DNA of 59,565 nt, from the IMG/VR virus record IMGVR_UViG_3300041411_000035, positions 1 to 59,565 of that record; one strand, written 5' to 3'. Both the position numbers and the translations under genes were made by a program. The number at the start of each line of letters is the position of its first letter. The stretch's first letter is position 1. Below are positions 30,061-37,555 of this stretch, piece after piece. Source of the DNA: a virus. Below the pieces are notes generated by a model. It was not told the origin of the DNA. It did no database searches and saw only the letters and a list, made by a program, of their open reading frames with translations.

Positions 30061-30318
30061 ATGTTTGCCCTTGTCCTAAGCTTGTGCGTCAACTTCACAT
30101 CCTGCAATGACTACATTGTCGATAGCTTTGACAATGAAAAGGATTGCCATGCAATGCTTGTGGAGCGCTCTGATAGCTTTGCAGAAGCTTGGGGCGATGA
30201 ATACGCTAACCGTGAATTAGCCAAGTGGCTCAAGCCCTACAACATCAAGGAAGACGTCACACGCATACATGAATACGACTTCACTTGCCCATTCATTCCA
30301 GATAGTGACCTTCCATAA
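30061..30318 (+). CDS. Probable exported small Cys protein (85 aa)
   Basis: Hydrophobic start MFALVLSLCVNFTSCNDYIV with Cys residues, then an acidic domain containing CHAM and FTCPF. The layout recalls small phage and enterobacterial DUF1482-like proteins. Whether it is exported is uncertain because the N-terminus lacks a basic n-region. Last gene of the rightward block. Confidence 0.5.
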   Translation: MFALVLSLCVNFTSCNDYIVDSFDNEKDCHAMLVERSDSFAEAWGDEYANRELAKWLKPYNIKEDVTRIHEYDFTCPFIPDSDLP

Positions 30319-30322
30319 GCCC

Positions 30323-30365
30323 AAAGCGTAGCTTTAAAGGTAGTATAAAACCAAAGCTACGCTTT
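30323..30365. repeat. 13-bp inverted repeat, each arm itself a hairpin
   Basis: AAAGCGTAGCTTT (30323-30335) and its reverse complement AAAGCTACGCTTT (30353-30365). Each half is a 5-bp stem with a 3-base loop, and both are preceded by CC and followed by AAAGG. Confidence 0.8.
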
Positions 30366-30929
30366 AAAGGTTTCGCACGGATCAATGCCGAAGGCATAAG
30401 GCCAACCCCTTTCAATTCGTTTAGAATTGATTTGTTTTTGTCTATAAAAACCAACAATAAACTAACTCAAAACTATATCAAAACCTAAGCCATCGGCTTA
30501 GCATGGATTGACCCAAACCTACGGTTTAAAGGGCTCTAAAACGGCCTGTAGGCCACGTATTACAAGGCTTAGAGCTTTGTACAACCGTTAGCATACGCTA
30601 ACAAGAAAACCCCTCAGAATCGTTCTAAACCCCTTTCCGTAGCGTGTAGGCCCGAAGGGAGTGGGCGATAGCCTACGTTCTACTAAGCGAAGCGCTCTCA
30701 CCCTGACAAATATGTCAAGCATAATCTTTAAATATATTCCTATCCAATGCGTAGCATTGATTAATACATTCAATGGATGATCCCTCACAGGTTGGCATGA
30801 TCCTAGCCTAGCATAATGCATGCCAGAATAAACACTCTGAGCTACGCTCACATCTGTACGCACATGTCAAATATCCCTTGTGTGCTAACCAATGTTGACA
30901 GTTGTTCGTCCTTGTGAATGTGTATGATG

Positions 30930-31029
30930 CTCTATATATAGTGCGTCACAATCAAAATGGCTTGCCATTGAATGATAAACCCCTTTGCTGTGTGCAACCA
31001 TTGACAATGTATCCTCTATATAGTGCGTC
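30930..31029. repeat. Repeated CTCTATATA(TA)GTGCGTC box
   Basis: CTCTATATATAGTGCGTC at 30930-30947 and CTCTATATAGTGCGTC at 31014-31029; both are preceded by a TTGACA (30895, 31001) and followed by AATCA. Possible non-sigma70 promoter or protein-binding site. Confidence 0.6.
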
Positions 31030-31044
31030 GGAATCACATTGTAC

Positions 31045-31060
31045 TGTTCCACGTGGAACG
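31045..31060. promoter_or_regulatory. Second parS-like site
   Basis: TGTTCCACGTGGAACG; the palindromic core GTTCCACGTGGAAC (31046-31059) is identical to the site at 23113-23132. It lies in the gene-free region, not in a leader. Confidence 0.7.
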
Positions 31061-31249
31061 AATTCACCCCATAGGGTAGACCCACGGGCGAGCCACCCCA
31101 TAGAGTGTATGCATCATTGAGGGTACATCGATAGGTTATTTCCATTTTACGTGGCGCCAGCCCTCGGGCCTTCTTGCTTGGTTAAGCACCTCTCGCTTAA
31201 ATCTGTGTCCCAGAAAGGGTGTACAAGTCAATGATTATATTTCTCCAGA

Positions 31250-31277
31250 CAAAGAAAAGCCCCCAATAAAGGAGGCT
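31250..31277 (-). terminator. Terminator of the leftward block
   Basis: Read on the - strand: AGCCTCC-TTTATT-GGGGGCT (one mismatch) followed by TTTCTTT, 22 bases after the last - strand stop. Confidence 0.75.
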
Positions 31278-31298
31278 GTTTTCTACGGCGGGGCGGGG

Positions 31299-31532
31299 TT
31301 AGTCACGGAAGAAACGCATTGTAGGTTCCCAATCATCAATGCTACCATATAGAGGCTTCGCCTCTGGCTTTGGCTCCACAGTGTTGTATAAATGTTTCAC
31401 ACATTCAACACACAGAATGATTGGTGCATTCTTACCGCCATACCTGAATGGGATTACGATTGCTTTAGCGTTGGTGGCTGTCTCACATAGACGACAGAAG
31501 CCCTTTGTTACCCTGAATTCGTATTCTTTCAT
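31299..31532 (-). CDS. Zinc-binding small protein (77 aa)
   Basis: FCRLCETATNAKA and LCVECVKHL give two CxxC knuckles about 25 residues apart. Last gene of the leftward block, overlapping the stop of the gene before it. Function unknown. Confidence 0.6.
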   Translation of the reverse strand: MKEYEFRVTKGFCRLCETATNAKAIVIPFRYGGKNAPIILCVECVKHLYNTVEPKPEAKPLYGSIDDWEPTMRFFRD

Positions 31533-31660
31533 TCATCCTCCCAGTCTGCTTGTCTGTGCAAATCCTCAGAATGTTCACGGCATTTGCCACACCATCCACA
31601 CCAACCGTTGGAGCTTGAACAGGGTTCATTCGCATTTTCGATTTCTTTCCAGTCGTCCAT
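31529..31660 (-). CDS. Cys-rich mini-protein (43 aa)
   Basis: PCSSSNGWCGWCGKCREH gives a dense Cys cluster, a probable zinc site, in an acidic protein (ends DWEDE). Its start overlaps the stop of 31660-31854 and its stop overlaps the next ATG. Function unknown. Confidence 0.55.
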   Translation of the reverse strand: MDDWKEIENANEPCSSSNGWCGWCGKCREHSEDLHRQADWEDE

Positions 31661-31854
31661 TATTGCTTGCTCAGGTCAATGCTGATTGGTGCAACTTGGA
31701 TGTTCATACGGTCTACAACAATCTGGAGAGCGTTACGAATAGCGTTCTCGATGATCATCTTGTCAGCAGAGCGTGAGCCAGAGTTATAGATGGCTCCTTC
31801 AGCACGGTCAGCAATATTGTAGATTTCTTGAGCAGTTGGCATTGGTAGTTTCAT
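31660..31854 (-). CDS. Hypothetical helical protein (64 aa)
   Basis: MKLPMPTAQEIYNIADRAEG then a helix through NAIRNALQIVVDR. GGAGAG precedes the ATG. Start overlaps the previous stop. Function unknown. Confidence 0.6.
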   Translation of the reverse strand: MKLPMPTAQEIYNIADRAEGAIYNSGSRSADKMIIENAIRNALQIVVDRMNIQVAPISIDLSKQ

Positions 31855-32003
31855 ACGGGCTCTCCTTCATGAGTCTCATCGAGACGAATTCCTTTGATAT
31901 ATTGTTTCATTAGCTCCTTGTAATCTACGATTACATCAGGATGTTTCTCTTTGTACGCACGCACATAGGCTGTCCAGCCTGTTGGGGATTCGCCCTTCAC
32001 CAT
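31851..32003 (-). CDS. Hypothetical protein (50 aa)
   Basis: WTAYVRAYKEKHPDVIVDYKELMKQ is a small helical module. ATG at 32001-32003 lies 4 bases inside the RF-1-like gene's end. Coupled to its neighbours; modest support. Confidence 0.5.
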   Translation of the reverse strand: MVKGESPTGWTAYVRAYKEKHPDVIVDYKELMKQYIKGIRLDETHEGEPV

Positions 32004-32437
32004 TCACACCCACAGTGCGTTGGGTGCCCTTGAGGCATTGTGCAGATTGTAGGGCTCTTCATCTTCAAGTGCAAGACAGCCATTTCAACATCATAGAACT
32101 GGTCTACTGCTTCCTTCGCCTCTCTGAGTTGGCAACCTGTTTGAGTCCGCACTTCTTTGATCATCCTCACCCTATCCGGTGTAGACAGCACAGGCGAAAG
32201 GATGGCTGCTTTATAGCTTTTCTCACTCTCAGTGGTAAATATAAGAGCTTCCAGCAGTTGTAAAGCTTTCTCTTTATTCTGGTGCTGACTCCGCTCACTG
32301 TCACAGCTTACACCAAGGCCAGAAGGCATATGATGTACGATAATACCACTGGTGGTGAGTCCAACGGTCATTCCGCCAGCTCCGTGTCCAGACTGAGGCA
32401 GGTAGCTGGTGATTCGTAGGTCATGTGGGTTAAGCAT
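31997..32437 (-). CDS. RF-1-domain (release-factor-like) protein with altered GGQ
   Basis: 146 residues. GHGAGGMTVGLTTSGIIVHH and SCDSERSQHQNKEKAL match the class I release factor domain (GGQ-NV...VxH.PTG...C.DERSQHxNKxKA). The catalytic Gln of GGQ appears as Met (GGM), so peptidyl-tRNA hydrolysis is doubtful. The C-terminal MIKEVRTQTGCQLREAKEAV looks like an L7/L12-CTD or EF-Ts UBA-type helix pair. GGAG lies 6 bases before ATG 32437 (ATG 32440 also possible). Likely acts on ribosomes; role unknown. Confidence 0.7.
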   Translation of the reverse strand: MLNPHDLRITSYLPQSGHGAGGMTVGLTTSGIIVHHMPSGLGVSCDSERSQHQNKEKALQLLEALIFTTESEKSYKAAILSPVLSTPDRVRMIKEVRTQTGCQLREAKEAVDQFYDVEMAVLHLKMKSPTICTMPQGHPTHCGCEW

Positions 32438-32900
32438 CATCGTCTCCGTAGTAGAGGATTTCTTCAAACTCATTGCCAAAGTTTTCCAGCACTGCCTCAT
32501 TGAACCAGCGACTAGCACCAGCAGGACAGAGCTTTCCGCACTCAGCAAGGGCAGCATAGAAGTTATTGTACTGGGTTTTCTCTTTCAGTGCAAGCTCATG
32601 TTCCGTAGGAATACGTCTCCAACCGAAGGAAGCTGTCTCGATCTGTACGCCCTTGTCGTTGGTCAACACTAGCACAGTCTCAGACGTGAAGTTTCCTCTC
32701 CATGTGTAGGTGTCTTCCAGATACCACTTCTCTTTGCCAGCTCTGCTTTGCAGATCATAAACTTGGGAACGCCCAACATCAAGGCTGTTCAGGCTTCTGC
32801 GATAGAAAGAGAAGTCACTGCTGGTGTAGCCAGTTTCCATTGTATAACAAGGTCGTTTGTCTGTCATGTTGCACACATCACAATAACCAGTACCAACCAC
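32430..32900 (-). CDS. Hypothetical protein with N-terminal CxxC (156 aa)
   Basis: Starts GYCDVCNMTDKRPC, a possible zinc knuckle, then a beta-rich domain and a helical end (acidic FEEILYYGDDDA). Overlaps the RF-1-like gene and the tiny membrane gene. No family recognised. Confidence 0.6.
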   Translation of the reverse strand: MVGTGYCDVCNMTDKRPCYTMETGYTSSDFSFYRRSLNSLDVGRSQVYDLQSRAGKEKWYLEDTYTWRGNFTSETVLVLTNDKGVQIETASFGWRRIPTEHELALKEKTQYNNFYAALAECGKLCPAGASRWFNEAVLENFGNEFEEILYYGDDDA

Positions 32901-32935
32901 ATCATGTATATAAACCAGAAATCAGTTGCTGTCAT
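32864..32935 (-). CDS. Tiny membrane peptide (23 aa)
   Basis: MTATDFWFIYMMWLVLVIVM then CAT: one membrane segment. AGGAGG lies at ideal spacing, but half of it overlaps the next gene in another frame. Possible. Confidence 0.4.
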   Translation of the reverse strand: MTATDFWFIYMMWLVLVIVMCAT

Positions 32936-32945
32936 ATCGTCCCTC

Positions 32946-33125
32946 CTATAATAGCCAATAGATGCCACACTGGCGCCTCAATTTATTGTACTCACCCACA
33001 GACATGTATGAGTCGTCCTTCAGTTTATACACATAGCCGCGTGTAGCGTGGAAGAAGAGAGAAGCGCCTCTCAGGCGCTCCCTCAACGCACGTCGTTGTT
33101 GCTCAAGCTCTTGGTAGCGGGTCAT
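32946..33125 (-). CDS. Hypothetical basic protein (59 aa)
   Basis: MTRYQELEQQRRALRERLRG is a basic helix, followed by a short beta region (YVYKLKDDSYMSVGEY). Start overlaps the previous stop. Function unknown. Confidence 0.55.
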   Translation of the reverse strand: MTRYQELEQQRRALRERLRGASLFFHATRGYVYKLKDDSYMSVGEYNKLRRQCGIYWLL

Positions 33126-33367
33126 TAGCCGCCCCAGTAGGAGAGTTCTTCATCGACTGCTTCTTTAGCAGTATACATCAATTCTCCGCCCTCATCACGT
33201 GCGTGAAACTCAAGGCTTTCCGCCAGTGCAAAGCAACCATCAACTTCTTCCTGTGCGTAGATGCCAAGGCCAATCAGATAGCCCACAGCATCAGCAATCC
33301 ACTCTTTACGTTCAGCCGCATGGCGTTCTGTGCGTGTTACAAAACTCACTTCTTTCACTGCTGTCAT
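33125..33367 (-). CDS. Hypothetical acidic protein (80 aa)
   Basis: MTAVKEVSFVTRTERHAAER then helical, acidic (ESLEFHARDEGGEL). GGAGGG precedes ATG 33367; the longer upstream frame is rejected. Function unknown. Confidence 0.6.
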   Translation of the reverse strand: MTAVKEVSFVTRTERHAAERKEWIADAVGYLIGLGIYAQEEVDGCFALAESLEFHARDEGGELMYTAKEAVDEELSYWGG

Positions 33368-33552
33368 TCTAATCCCTCCGATAAGCCCCAAGCTTCTAAT
33401 TCTGCAAGGAGCGAAGTGTTAAAGGTTTTCACTGGTGATGTGTAGCTTTGTGCGTAGGCACGGATTGTCTCATTCATGGGTTGTTGCCACCAAGGTTGAG
33501 GTTCTTCCGCACCGCACAGGTTACAGACTTTCGGAGTGTGTAACTGTTCCAT
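33364..33552 (-). CDS. CxxC small protein (62 aa)
   Basis: VCNLCGAEEPQPWWQQP near the start, a single knuckle, then a helix. ATG 33552 lies inside the gene upstream; no clear Shine-Dalgarno. Start uncertain. Confidence 0.5.
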   Translation of the reverse strand: MEQLHTPKVCNLCGAEEPQPWWQQPMNETIRAYAQSYTSPVKTFNTSLLAELEAWGLSEGLE

Positions 33553-33907
33553 CTTCAATTACCACCGCTTGGTGAGAGTAGTAGCCGTTGTGCTCGTTGT
33601 AAGCCACAAACTGCAAGATACCCTTGGAAGTGTTGATGTTGATGAACATGATGCCACCTTCGTAGACACCTTTGATTTCGACGTGTTCCAGAGCTTGGCC
33701 TACAGCCTCGATGCCCAGATACTCCGCACCAACATACTCGCTGAGGTTGTCCTCAGACATTAGGTAGCCCCAATTCTCGCAGCAGGACTGACCATTGTCA
33801 ATACCCATTTTGATTTGAGTGCCATCTTCGAGGGTTATTGCGTAACCTTCGTAAGAATACCAGCGTTCACCACCGAAGTCGTCACGTTTGATAGATGCAA
33901 TTTTCAT
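33521..33907 (-). CDS. Conserved phage protein (DUF7448-like, 128 aa)
   Basis: The block MGIDNGQSCCENWGYL and the following EYVGAEYLGIE match a widespread phage family that I believe is DUF7448, of unknown function; the adjacent Cys pair is its hallmark. AAAAGGAG precedes the ATG. Confidence 0.6.
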   Translation of the reverse strand: MKIASIKRDDFGGERWYSYEGYAITLEDGTQIKMGIDNGQSCCENWGYLMSEDNLSEYVGAEYLGIEAVGQALEHVEIKGVYEGGIMFININTSKGILQFVAYNEHNGYYSHQAVVIEDGTVTHSESL

Positions 33908-33965
33908 GTTGTTCTCCTTTTAAAGTGATGGGCAAGCAACTTGCCCAGATTTTCAACGCGGTCGC

Positions 33966-34310
33966 TTAGGCGATGATATCGTCCCAAGGCACAGCCACCA
34001 TGTTGAAGTCAGCGTATGGAATCAGGTGTTCGACAGCCTCTCCAAGGTCGTTATAGGTGCTGTAGCTCACCATTTCGCCAGTCCACTGTGCATCAGGGAA
34101 CCACTTACTCCAAACTCGGGTGCGTACACCGTAAGGTAAGCCTCTTGGTAGTGCGAAGGTGAGGGCATTGAACATCGTTGCTTCAGCCAGTACCAGAGGT
34201 ACATCTTGCACATAGAAGTTGATGCTTTTGGCCTTCATTACATCATCCAGACGGTAGTCAGAGATTTGACCGATTGGTCTGCAAGAAGGTCCGTCATATC
34301 CGTAGAACAT
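33966..34310 (-). CDS. Hypothetical protein (114 aa)
   Basis: Alpha/beta composition, aromatic-rich. It follows the Ter cassette and is separated from it by a strong terminator. GGAGACACACA precedes the ATG. No family recognised. Confidence 0.6.
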   Translation of the reverse strand: MFYGYDGPSCRPIGQISDYRLDDVMKAKSINFYVQDVPLVLAEATMFNALTFALPRGLPYGVRTRVWSKWFPDAQWTGEMVSYSTYNDLGEAVEHLIPYADFNMVAVPWDDIIA

Positions 34311-34345
34311 TGTGTGTCTCCTGTGGGTTTTAGTATCTTTAGTAC

Positions 34346-34372
34346 CAAGAAACCCCGCCGAAGCGGGGTTAG
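34346..34372 (-). terminator. Terminator after the TerD gene
   Basis: On the - strand AACCCCGC-TTC-GGCGGGGTT then TCTTGGT, directly after the TerD stop. Closes the Ter cassette. Confidence 0.8.
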
Positions 34373-34375
34373 GTG

Positions 34376-34951
34376 TTACGCGAAAGCTTGCAGCACTTGG
34401 TTTGGATCAGCTACTGCCGACTCACCTACAGGCTGGAAGCCCCATCCGCCAGCCACTCGTTGCAGGGTGCCGATGTGCAGGGCAGTGCCGTTAACGAAGG
34501 TTTGCAGCTTGTAATCCTGAATCAGGATGTTGTTCTGATCGAACAGTTTGAAGCTACCATTCTTGATCATCGAGAAGTCCTGACCGCGTTTTGCTGCTTC
34601 GTGCAAGAACACGAAGTGTTCAATCTTGTGGATATGAGCCGGAATCTTGGTCACGTCAGTGATCAGCTCTTCGTCATCATCACCTTCGCCAGTACGGTTA
34701 TCACGTGGGTAAACAACAGCTCCGTCGAAAGCACTCATGTTGTTGAAGAATACAACGTTGTTCATGTTGCCTTGAATACTGCCGTTTGCATCGGTGCAGA
34801 AGGCGAACACATCAAGGTCAAAACCGTATTCTTTCGAAGAACCATGTACCGGATGGCAGTCCCAGTTCAGCAGACCACGCAGGCGGGTCAGTTGTGGTGC
34901 GGCTTTGGTCAGGTCCAACATCATAGTATTTTTGCTCAAGTTAAGCTCCAT
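34376..34951 (-). CDS. TerD-family tellurite/stress resistance protein
   Basis: 191 residues, standard TerD length. LSKNTMMLDLTK start, GLLNWDC (family GLGWD), FDLDVFAF (DLD calcium-binding), VVFFNNM and the hallmark DNRTGEGDDDEE near the centre are all visible. TerD proteins bind calcium and form stress-response complexes at the membrane with TerC. GAGGACTTGATA precedes ATG 34951. A hairpin (34973-34991) separates it from TerC. Confidence 0.85.
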   Translation of the reverse strand: MELNLSKNTMMLDLTKAAPQLTRLRGLLNWDCHPVHGSSKEYGFDLDVFAFCTDANGSIQGNMNNVVFFNNMSAFDGAVVYPRDNRTGEGDDDEELITDVTKIPAHIHKIEHFVFLHEAAKRGQDFSMIKNGSFKLFDQNNILIQDYKLQTFVNGTALHIGTLQRVAGGWGFQPVGESAVADPNQVLQAFA

Positions 34952-34972
34952 TATCAAGTCCTCTTTAGTGTT

Positions 34973-34991
34973 GAGGGGCGTTGTGCCCCTC
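34973..34991. other. Hairpin between the TerC and TerD genes
   Basis: GAGGGGC and GCCCCTC pair over 7 bp with a 5-base loop. The T-run lies on the + strand side (TTTTTC), so it would end + strand rather than - strand transcription; in the - transcript it may set the TerC/TerD ratio. Confidence 0.5.
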
Positions 34992-35006
34992 TTTTTCAGT
35001 TTGGTG

Positions 35007-35684
35007 TTAAGCCGTTTTAGCGACAAAACGTTTGTTGGCGAAAGCAGCAGCTACAACAATCAGACCACCTACAGTCTTGGCAAGCAAGTGGTTAGCTTCA
35101 CCAACGTGGCTCACGAAGAATGGATCACTCACCAGCATTTCAGCACCAACTACACCCAACATTGCAGCACCGATCCAGATGATGATCTTGAAACGATCCA
35201 TCAAACCGCTCAGGTATTTAGCACCGTAGATGATGATTGGGATCGACAGAACAATACCAGCGATTGCGTAGATTGTCGAGTGTTCCGAACCAGAAGCGGC
35301 ACCAGCTACAGCCATTACGTTGTCCAGCGAGAGCATGAAGTCAGCTACGATGATAGTCCAAACAGCGCCCCAGATAGTGTCTTTCTGTGCAACTTCGTGG
35401 GGTTCATCGTGTCCAGTCAGAAGCGAGTAACCAATCCAGACAAGGTACAGACCAGCTACCAACTTCAGGAACGGAACGCCCAAGAGGAACGTTGCGAAGA
35501 CCAGCAGGACAGCTCGGAGTGCGATGGCGCCAGCAGTACCCAGAAGGATTGCCTTACCACGAACACTTACAGCCAGTGTAGCACATGCTAGAGCAATTAC
35601 GATGGCGTTGTCAAGGCCGAGAAGCAAGTCAACCATCACGATCTTGAAGATCACAGCCCAGTCTAGCGATGCGAAAAATTCCAT
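35007..35684 (-). CDS. TerC-family integral membrane protein
   Basis: 225 residues with about seven membrane segments. The two acidic signature blocks LLGLDNAIVIAL (about 21-32) and DFMLSLDNVMAVA (about 115-127) are those of TerC/YjbE proteins, thought to be metal carriers or membrane hubs of ter systems. It has its own promoter at 35721. Downstream partner is TerD. Confidence 0.88.
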   Translation of the reverse strand: MEFFASLDWAVIFKIVMVDLLLGLDNAIVIALACATLAVSVRGKAILLGTAGAIALRAVLLVFATFLLGVPFLKLVAGLYLVWIGYSLLTGHDEPHEVAQKDTIWGAVWTIIVADFMLSLDNVMAVAGAASGSEHSTIYAIAGIVLSIPIIIYGAKYLSGLMDRFKIIIWIGAAMLGVVGAEMLVSDPFFVSHVGEANHLLAKTVGGLIVVAAAFANKRFVAKTA

Positions 35685-35720
35685 TATGTTGTTCCCCTTT
35701 CAGTTTGTTTGTGTGGGGCC

Positions 35721-35749
35721 ATCTTAACGATAAGCCCCATTGTTGTCAA
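35721..35749 (-). promoter_or_regulatory. Promoter for terC-terD
   Basis: - strand TTGACA - 17 bp - TAAGAT, then GGCCCCACACAAACAAAC. The arms at 35714-35720 and 35733-35739 pair over 7 bp with one G:T around the -10. Confidence 0.8.
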
Positions 35750-35752
35750 CGT

Positions 35753-36403
35753 TTATTTTACTGCGAAAGCTTTGAACTCTTCGTTCAGAATCAGCTCATA
35801 GAACTTGTTCTGATCTACAGCCTTCGGATTCGGGATGTACAGCACTTCAACAGTGTCGTACTTCGCAGCGATAAAGTCAAGGTAACGCTTGTCAACGCCG
35901 TTGCCGATTGCCACGATCTGTACGAAGGTGTTCTCCAGCGAATCCAGTTGAGCTTCGAAGTCACGCTGATCGTTGTTGCTACCATCAGTGATGAAGCCGA
36001 TGTAGGTTGGGGTTGCAGGCTTGGAACCGCCGAAACCGAACAGGCCACGCTTGGTTGCACTACCTTTCAGACCTTTGATAGCATCTGCGAAGTTGGTGCC
36101 GCCACCAGCGGTGATGCGGTGCTTACGAACGTACTGGCCGTGGTCGTCAACAGTTGCATCTGGAGTGCGGTCAAAACTGGTGTTGAAGAAACCAATCTCC
36201 ATCTTACCGTCATCGTCAAACTTCATGGCAGCAGCCAAGAACAGGTCGATAGTGTCTTGTACCCAACCGCAGCGGAACTCGTCGTCCATGCTACCAGATT
36301 TGTCTACGGCCAGCTTAACGGCCATAGTGATTGGTGTGAAAATCTGAGCCTTTTCGAGATTCAGTTCCAGCGATTTAGTCAGGTCTAACATTGGCATACC
36401 CAT
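35753..36403 (-). CDS. TerF-like von Willebrand factor A protein
   Basis: 216 residues. The MIDAS motif DKSGSMDDE (about 34-42), AGGGTNF and FITDGSNND are present. The N-terminus MLDLTKSLELNLEKA echoes TerD (MMLDLTKAAPQL), as in TerF/TerX-type proteins. It would bridge TerD and other partners in a metal-dependent way. AAAGGAGGATAT precedes the ATG. Confidence 0.8.
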   Translation of the reverse strand: MGMPMLDLTKSLELNLEKAQIFTPITMAVKLAVDKSGSMDDEFRCGWVQDTIDLFLAAAMKFDDDGKMEIGFFNTSFDRTPDATVDDHGQYVRKHRITAGGGTNFADAIKGLKGSATKRGLFGFGGSKPATPTYIGFITDGSNNDQRDFEAQLDSLENTFVQIVAIGNGVDKRYLDFIAAKYDTVEVLYIPNPKAVDQNKFYELILNEEFKAFAVK

Positions 36404-36424
36404 ATATCCTCCTTTGAATGTGTG

Positions 36425-37552
36425 TTAGATTGTACCGGAAGCTTTCAACGCCGTCAACAGCGATTTTTGCCCTTCTACAATCTGTACTGCTTCTTGTTCA
36501 CGTTTGATCTGAGCATCAGATTCAACCCGTTTTACTTCCACTACGGTTTCCATTACACGGTTACGCAGTATTTGAAGCGTGTCGCTTGTGATCACCGGGG
36601 TGTTCAATGCTTTAGCGCTTTCAATGGCAGCCATCTTAGCACCGTCAGCACCTTTGATCAAGGTTTTTGTTGCCAAAGTTCGCACCTCGTTTGTCAGTTT
36701 GATACTCTTCTGGCTATCTACTGTCTGGATGTACAGTGCAAACTCCATCTTGACGATAGGAATAGTCTGACTGATGATATCCTTCAACGTGCTGATGGTC
36801 ACACGACTTGTGTCCTGCTGCTGACGAATCTTCGGGCTGTTCAGCTCGGTCATCGCTTTCAGACGGATCAAGTTGTCATGCTTCATACGCAAGCGGTTAA
36901 GCTTGGATTCAGCGTCACGTGTCTGTTGGATAGACATTGCAGCGGTTGGGCTACTCAGGTCAATCTCAGGCCAGCTCTTAATCTGGTCATCGACATAGCC
37001 GATTAGACGTTCCACGTCCTGCATTTCCTTGATGATCTTTTGGTAGTGATGGAAGTTTTCATTATACAAAGCTTCCAAGTCCTTCACCCACTCCTGTTGA
37101 ACAGTAATGTGCGAGGAAATCTTACCTTCAAGATTGTCGAACACTCCTTGAGCGCTCTTCAACCGCATGGTGAGAGTGGCCTTCACGTCAGTAAACTTGT
37201 TCTGCATCCAGCCGATCATACCACCTTTTTGCAAGGAAGCTGGGTCGAGCTTGTCCACTTCGCCAGTGATCTGAGTTAGGATTGCACCCAAGTCATCAAA
37301 CTTGCCCACAACCATCTTATCGATGATCTTCTGAGTGGTTTGACCAATCTCACGGCTCACATCTTCACCGATCTTATCAATGTCAGCGTCACTCACTACG
37401 AGGTTCTGCATTGGTGCAATCTGAGATTGCTGTGTAGCAGCCGGAAACATGCTCTTACCCACACCGGTATGTGCTGCAATGACAGGCACTTCACCAACCT
37501 TAAAGCCAACATTCACAGCATCTTGTACACCAGCTTTAGCGAACAAACTCAT
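36425..37552 (-). CDS. TelA-family toxic anion resistance protein
   Basis: 375 residues, mostly long helices as in TelA/KlaA. Family-like blocks include MIGWMQNKF, DNLEGKI, QEWVKDLEALYNEN, LRMKHDNLIRLKAMTELNSPKIRQQQ and IVKMEFALYIQTV (given here in pieces). TelA sits with TerC/TerD in tellurite-type operons. It is 21 bases upstream of the vWA gene on the same strand. Confidence 0.82.
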   Translation of the reverse strand: MSLFAKAGVQDAVNVGFKVGEVPVIAAHTGVGKSMFPAATQQSQIAPMQNLVVSDADIDKIGEDVSREIGQTTQKIIDKMVVGKFDDLGAILTQITGEVDKLDPASLQKGGMIGWMQNKFTDVKATLTMRLKSAQGVFDNLEGKISSHITVQQEWVKDLEALYNENFHHYQKIIKEMQDVERLIGYVDDQIKSWPEIDLSSPTAAMSIQQTRDAESKLNRLRMKHDNLIRLKAMTELNSPKIRQQQDTSRVTISTLKDIISQTIPIVKMEFALYIQTVDSQKSIKLTNEVRTLATKTLIKGADGAKMAAIESAKALNTPVITSDTLQILRNRVMETVVEVKRVESDAQIKREQEAVQIVEGQKSLLTALKASGTI

Positions 37553-37555
37553 TCC

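Larger units (their letters stand above)
30319..31249. other. Gene-free convergence region with hairpin array
   Basis: About 930 bases where rightward and leftward blocks meet. No convincing gene. It contains at least ten short perfect hairpins with 2-5 base loops (30323-30335, 30353-30365, 30385-30397, 30412-30430, 30485-30501, 30515-30527, 30543-30554, 30587-30602, 30745-30759, 30838-30850), a repeated CTCTATATA...GTGCGTC box and a parS-like site. Could be a termination zone, origin, terminal-repeat or packaging region. Confidence 0.7.

Noticed and set aside
30895-30928. Sigma70 promoter TTGACA...TATGAT in the gene-free region.
   Set aside because: Spacer of 22 bases is too long, and the second copy of the repeat has no matching spacing.
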